Shown: one piece after another, positions 5,263 to 8,105 of the stretch
How the letters are laid out: each line of letters begins with the position of its first letter
Numbering within the stretch: the stretch's first letter is position 1
DNA from: Sneathiella sp.
Lineage (GTDB): Bacteria; Pseudomonadota; Alphaproteobacteria; Sneathiellales; Sneathiellaceae
Reading direction: 5' to 3'
Assembly (NCBI GenBank): GCA_002732675.1
Contig: NVRR01000138.1
Span: 1 to 8,105, forward strand
Length of the DNA stretch: 8,105 nt
Position numbers and translations under genes: made by a program
The notes under the pieces: generated by a model
Database searches by the model: none
Told to the model about the DNA's origin: nothing
Seen by the model: the letters and a program-made list of their open reading frames with translations, nothing else

Positions 5263-5263
5263 A
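5249..5263 (+). promoter_or_regulatory. Four-codon leader ORF overlapping the start of the 325-aa gene
   Basis: GTG AAG GTA AGT TAA (5249-5263) follows AGGAG at normal distance, and its TAA overlaps the next ATG as TAATG. The best ribosome site in the region belongs to this tiny frame, while the large gene itself has only GAAGG about 8 bases upstream. This would make translation of the large gene depend on termination and restart. It may also be chance, with the ribosome using AAGG directly. Confidence 0.35.
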
Positions 5264-6240
5264 TGGGCTGGAAAGGTACGGTAAGGTCTCTGGAGTCTTC
5301 TATGAAGAGGGCGGCACGGGACGCCGAACGGCAAAGAAAACAGAATGAGAAGCTTCAAGTACTTGCGGAAGCGGAGGCCACAGTTGCCGCGTTTAACGAA
5401 TATATCGAACAGATTACAGGTTTGCATAAAGAGAGATTGGGCGCGCCTGTCGACTGGGTGCAACATGCAGAAGCTCCAGCACCGAAAGAAACTGTTAGCA
5501 TTAAGAGATACGAACCAGATGCCCGTTTTGCTTTAGAAATATTTAAGCCCAATTTCGTCCAAAGGTTACTCAATACTGCGGATAAAAAGCGGGAAAAACT
5601 GAAACGTAGTTTGAAAGAAGCGGGTAGCAAAGATGATGAAAATCAGAAGAAAATACAGGAATCTTTCCAAAAGGAGTTTGCAAATTGGGAAAAAGAAAAA
5701 ACCTTAGCCGGAAGAATACTCCGAAACGATGGTGAAGCGTATTTGGAAGCCATAGAGTCAAGAAGCTCAATTGATAAAATTGATGACTTAGGGTCTTATG
5801 TTTCTTTCAAAATAACTGAGAATGGCGATCTTGTCTCGAGTATTAATGTTCATAGCGATGACGTAATTCCAAGTGAAAAGTATAGTTTACGGCAAAGTGG
5901 ATCACTATCTGCTCGTCAGATGCCGAAAACTGAATTCAACGAGTTATACCAGGATTATGTTTGTAGCGTGATCTTACGAATTGCGTCGGAGATTTTTGCT
6001 TTATTGCCCATAGAACGGCTACTTGTTAATGCTGTTGACGATCTATTGAATTCGAAAACAGGTCACATAGAAGAGCAGATGATTTTATCCGTGGCGGTAA
6101 TGCGAAAGACGTTTAAAGATCTGAAACTCTCCGACGTAGACCCTTCAGAAGCTATGGATAATTTCGTCCACAACATGAATTTTAAAAGGACACAAGGCTT
6201 TGCAATCGTTGCGCCTGTCAACATTGAAGAATTGTGCTAA
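5263..6240 (+). CDS. Conserved hypothetical protein with N-terminal coiled coil (325 aa)
   Basis: I recognise the sequence type but not a function. The start MGWKGTVRSLESSMKRAARD resembles a family of uncharacterised bacterial proteins of about this size, which I recall as sometimes adjacent to DUF4236 genes; that neighbour is not visible here. Residues about 11-60 are a charged coiled coil (RDAERQRKQNEKLQVLAEAEA). A second charged helical stretch spans about 105-150 (KKREKLKRSLKEAG, QKKIQESFQKEF). The C-terminal domain (about 155-320) includes DLGSYVSFKITENGDL, NELYQDYVCSVILRIASEIFALLP and FVHNMNFKRTQGF. No signal peptide or membrane segment is evident. It is AT-richer than its GC-rich neighbours, and it lies alone between genes of opposite strand, so recent acquisition is likely. 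The ATG at 5263 is supported by GAAGG 8 bases upstream. Confidence 0.9.
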   Translation: MGWKGTVRSLESSMKRAARDAERQRKQNEKLQVLAEAEATVAAFNEYIEQITGLHKERLGAPVDWVQHAEAPAPKETVSIKRYEPDARFALEIFKPNFVQRLLNTADKKREKLKRSLKEAGSKDDENQKKIQESFQKEFANWEKEKTLAGRILRNDGEAYLEAIESRSSIDKIDDLGSYVSFKITENGDLVSSINVHSDDVIPSEKYSLRQSGSLSARQMPKTEFNELYQDYVCSVILRIASEIFALLPIERLLVNAVDDLLNSKTGHIEEQMILSVAVMRKTFKDLKLSDVDPSEAMDNFVHNMNFKRTQGFAIVAPVNIEELC

Positions 6241-6269
6241 TATCTGAAAATAGAAATCTACGTTCCCTT

Positions 6270-7049
6270 TCACCCCAACCGCCCAAAAAACGTCATCCGG
6301 GCGGAGTCGGAGAGGGAAATGCCGGGTTCGGTGTTGTAGGCGAGGGTGACCAGTAGGCGGGTGGTGGGGCCTTCGACAGGGGCGACGCGGTGGAGTGCGT
6401 TGCGGCCGCGGAAAAGCACGAGCGCGCCCGCTTTCATATTGAGCGTCTTCGGGACCACGGCGCCATCCAGAACCTCTGCCACCCCGCTGTAATTCATCTC
6501 GCCTTTGTCCACGTCGCGCATGCCGCTCACATATTCAAAGGCCCCGCCGGCGTCCGGCTCCTGGATCATCAGGGTGATGGCGAAGGAGGAGTTATCGAAA
6601 TGCCAACCGAGCTCCAGTCCCGGATCGGCGTAATGCAGATTGATGGAGGAGAGAGGATCGGCATACTCGAAGAGCGCTGTCTCGCCGAGAACACGGCAGA
6701 GAAAGCCGCGAAAACCCTCTGAATTATAGAGCGTGCGGAGCGGCGAATTCGCGGCGATAATATCATCGGGAATGCATCCCTTGGACGACAGGATAAGCCG
6801 GTTGCGCGGGTGATCGGCGGGGAAATTCGGGTCCGGCGGCGCGAGATAAACATTATGCTCGTCATTGCAGAAATAGGCATGCTCGCGCTTGGCCGCGCCT
6901 TCGGCGGCAATGGCCGTCACGGCCTCGGCCGTTAGGAATTCCGGCAGGACCAGAGCGCCTGTCTGGTCCAACGTCTCGCGACAGCCGGACTGGAAGGAGA
7001 GATCGCGCAGCGGGTATTTTGTTCCGTCGATAACGGCGTCAATTTCCAT
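6270..7049 (-). CDS. 2-oxoglutarate/Fe(II)-dependent oxygenase
   Basis: Residue numbers here count from GTG 7053-7055. The jelly-roll signature is clear: HxD in GWHFDNSSFAITLMIQ (H152, D154), the distal histidine in GRNALHRVAP (H222) and a 2-oxoglutarate-binding arginine in TTRLLVTLAYN (R233). Such enzymes hydroxylate, desaturate or otherwise oxidise a small molecule or protein side chain. I recall similar sequences labelled HalD/BesD-type halogenase, but the carboxylate ligand D154 is kept, and halogenases have Gly or Ala there, so hydroxylation is more likely. The substrate is unknown. I prefer the ATG at 7047-7049, with GGGG five bases upstream; the GTG two codons earlier is possible. It converges with the 325-residue gene across 29 bases and is GC-rich. 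Confidence 0.9.
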   Translation of the reverse strand: MEIDAVIDGTKYPLRDLSFQSGCRETLDQTGALVLPEFLTAEAVTAIAAEGAAKREHAYFCNDEHNVYLAPPDPNFPADHPRNRLILSSKGCIPDDIIAANSPLRTLYNSEGFRGFLCRVLGETALFEYADPLSSINLHYADPGLELGWHFDNSSFAITLMIQEPDAGGAFEYVSGMRDVDKGEMNYSGVAEVLDGAVVPKTLNMKAGALVLFRGRNALHRVAPVEGPTTRLLVTLAYNTEPGISLSDSARMTFFGRLG

Positions 7050-7236
7050 TTTCACCCCATCTTCGTCTCTAAATACATTGCCACAATCAGCGCCCTGCCT
7101 CCGCTGGATCAGGACCCAAATACAGTAGCGGCTCGGGCGGGTTCAGAAAAGACGTTTTCTGCCGCCTTGCATATCCCTTTCAAAATCAGCTACCCTGTCC
7201 GCATTAAAAACCGCAATAAAGAACGGGGAGAAAAAA

Positions 7237-7977
7237 ATGACATCCGACGTAGTAACCTATGAAAGTCGTGAGGGCGTGGCGATTATTTCGCTTAACGGCC
7301 CCAAGCAGCTTAATATTCTGACCCATGAGTTGGTCGACGCGTTGCGGGCGGCGTGGGAGCGGTTCAATGCGTCTGATGATAAAGTGGCGATCCTGACGGG
7401 CAGCGGCGACAGGGCCTTTTCTGTGGGCGCCGACCTTAATGATCCGCCGGAGCTTTGGAAGTTTGTGCCCGGCATCGGTGTGCCTGTGGACAAGCCGATC
7501 ATCGCCGCAATCAACGGGATTTGTGTGGGCGGGGCCGTGGTGCTGGTGCAGTTCTGCGATCTTTGTATCATGTCTGAGGATGCGAAATTCACCTATCCAG
7601 AGGCCAAGGTTGGCTTGTCTGGCGGGCTGATCACCTCACTCGCGGCACGTATTCCGCATAAAGTGGCTATGGAGTTCATCTATGGCCTGGCGGACCTGGA
7701 CGCTCAGCGCGCCTATGAGGTTGGCCTGGTCAACAAGGTGGTACCTGCCGATCAGGTGATGGAGGTCGCCATGGACTATGCGCGTGAGCTCCGCGATGCG
7801 GCGCCAATGGTGCTCACCATGGTCAAACGCTTTGTTAGTGAAGTGCTGGCCAAGGGGCCGTCGGAGAATGCCGGGATATCTTTACGCGAGACCCGCGCCG
7901 TACTGGAAAGCGCAGATTTTAAAGAAGGCGCCGCCAGCTTCACCGAAAAACGCCCCCCAGAATTTACCGGGAAGTAG
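7237..7977 (+). CDS. Crotonase-fold protein (enoyl-CoA hydratase/isomerase family)
   Basis: The 246 residues cover the whole crotonase fold. The oxyanion-hole elements are AFSVGADL (60-67) and NGICVGGA (93-100), and the acyl-CoA segment ends with AQRAYEVGLVNKVVP (156-170). In enoyl-CoA hydratases two glutamates act: one in GGxCE and one 20 residues later in PE. Here the PE is present (E122 in TYPEAKVG), but the first position is valine (GGAVVLVQFCD, V102). A protein with only the second glutamate resembles Delta3,Delta2-enoyl-CoA isomerases or other family members, so I leave the reaction open and do not name a gene. The ATG at 7237 has GGGGAG and an A-run before it. It is GC-rich and probably core; no acyl-CoA ligase or dehydrogenase is adjacent. 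Confidence 0.95.
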   Translation: MTSDVVTYESREGVAIISLNGPKQLNILTHELVDALRAAWERFNASDDKVAILTGSGDRAFSVGADLNDPPELWKFVPGIGVPVDKPIIAAINGICVGGAVVLVQFCDLCIMSEDAKFTYPEAKVGLSGGLITSLAARIPHKVAMEFIYGLADLDAQRAYEVGLVNKVVPADQVMEVAMDYARELRDAAPMVLTMVKRFVSEVLAKGPSENAGISLRETRAVLESADFKEGAASFTEKRPPEFTGK

Positions 7978-7998
7978 GCGGGACAAGCGCCGTTTGCT

Positions 7999-8105
7999 TT
8001 ATGCGCCGAGACCCGCCACGTAGCGGGCATCGGCGATGAGCGGGCGGCGTAGGGTCAGCAGGAGCGAGGCTTGCTCTAGTTGCCCCAGTTTCAGAAGGGC
8101 ATTCA
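7999..8105 (-). CDS. C-terminal end of an unidentified gene (runs off right edge)
   Basis: The minus strand is open from the right edge to a TAA at 7999-8001 and encodes 34 codons ending with RRPLIADARYVAGLGA. The segment NALLKLGQLEQASLLLTL looks like part of a helical repeat such as a TPR, but this is too short to be sure. It converges with the crotonase gene across 21 bases. No family can be named from so little. Confidence 0.55.
   Translation of the reverse strand, partial: NALLKLGQLEQASLLLTLRRPLIADARYVAGLGA

Noticed and set aside
1..8105. CRISPR array, tRNA, rRNA, transposase or integrase
   Set aside because: No regularly spaced repeats, no cloverleaf-like or ribosomal sequence, and no recognisable transposase or recombinase motif on either strand.

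Overview
The window looks like a piece of an alphaproteobacterial chromosome. The reasons are a DUF1491 protein, which I know mainly from Alphaproteobacteria, a compact thyA-folA pair, and GC-rich core genes interrupted by visibly AT-richer stretches. I cannot place it to genus. Most genes are on the minus strand. Only the 325-residue protein, the crotonase and a possible small ORF or remnant near 2241 read plus.

Layout: (1) 1-1036, minus: thyA followed 11 bases later by the 5' part of folA, which runs off the left edge. Together they supply dTMP and regenerate tetrahydrofolate. (2) 1037-2663: an AT-rich accessory segment. It holds a doubtful 57-codon ORF, a cluster of three small minus-strand genes (a DUF2158/YodC-like protein, a small conserved protein that may be DUF6953-like, and a short unknown), and a TA-rich palindrome at the presumed promoter of that cluster. 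Reading away from it on the plus strand is a frame resembling the N-terminus of AbiJ-type abortive-infection proteins, broken by an in-frame TGA. The segment ends at a 26-bp perfect palindrome overlapping the stop codon of the DUF1491 gene. (3) 2664-4912, minus: a tightly packed five-gene operon in the order VOC/glyoxalase-like protein, metallo-beta-lactamase-fold hydrolase, DNA-3-methyladenine glycosylase I (tag), a 67-residue unknown, and DUF1491. Two junctions are 4-base ATGA overlaps, and at two others the ribosome binding site overlaps the preceding stop codon. (4) 4913-6240: a second AT-rich stretch with one plus-strand gene for a coiled-coil conserved hypothetical protein, preceded by a 4-codon leader ORF ending in TAATG. 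(5) 6270-7049, minus: a 2-oxoglutarate/Fe(II) oxygenase. (6) 7237-7977, plus: a crotonase-fold protein that keeps the second but not the first hydratase glutamate. (7) 7999-8105, minus: the C-terminal 34 codons of an unidentified gene.

The two core operons are ordinary housekeeping (dTMP/folate, alkylation repair and perhaps detoxification). The two AT-rich segments look like acquired or eroded accessory DNA. I found no transposase, integrase, tRNA, rRNA or CRISPR array. The most unusual parts are the 1.9-2.5 kb divergent region with its palindrome and broken AbiJ-like frame, the leader ORF before the 325-residue protein, and the crotonase lacking one catalytic glutamate.
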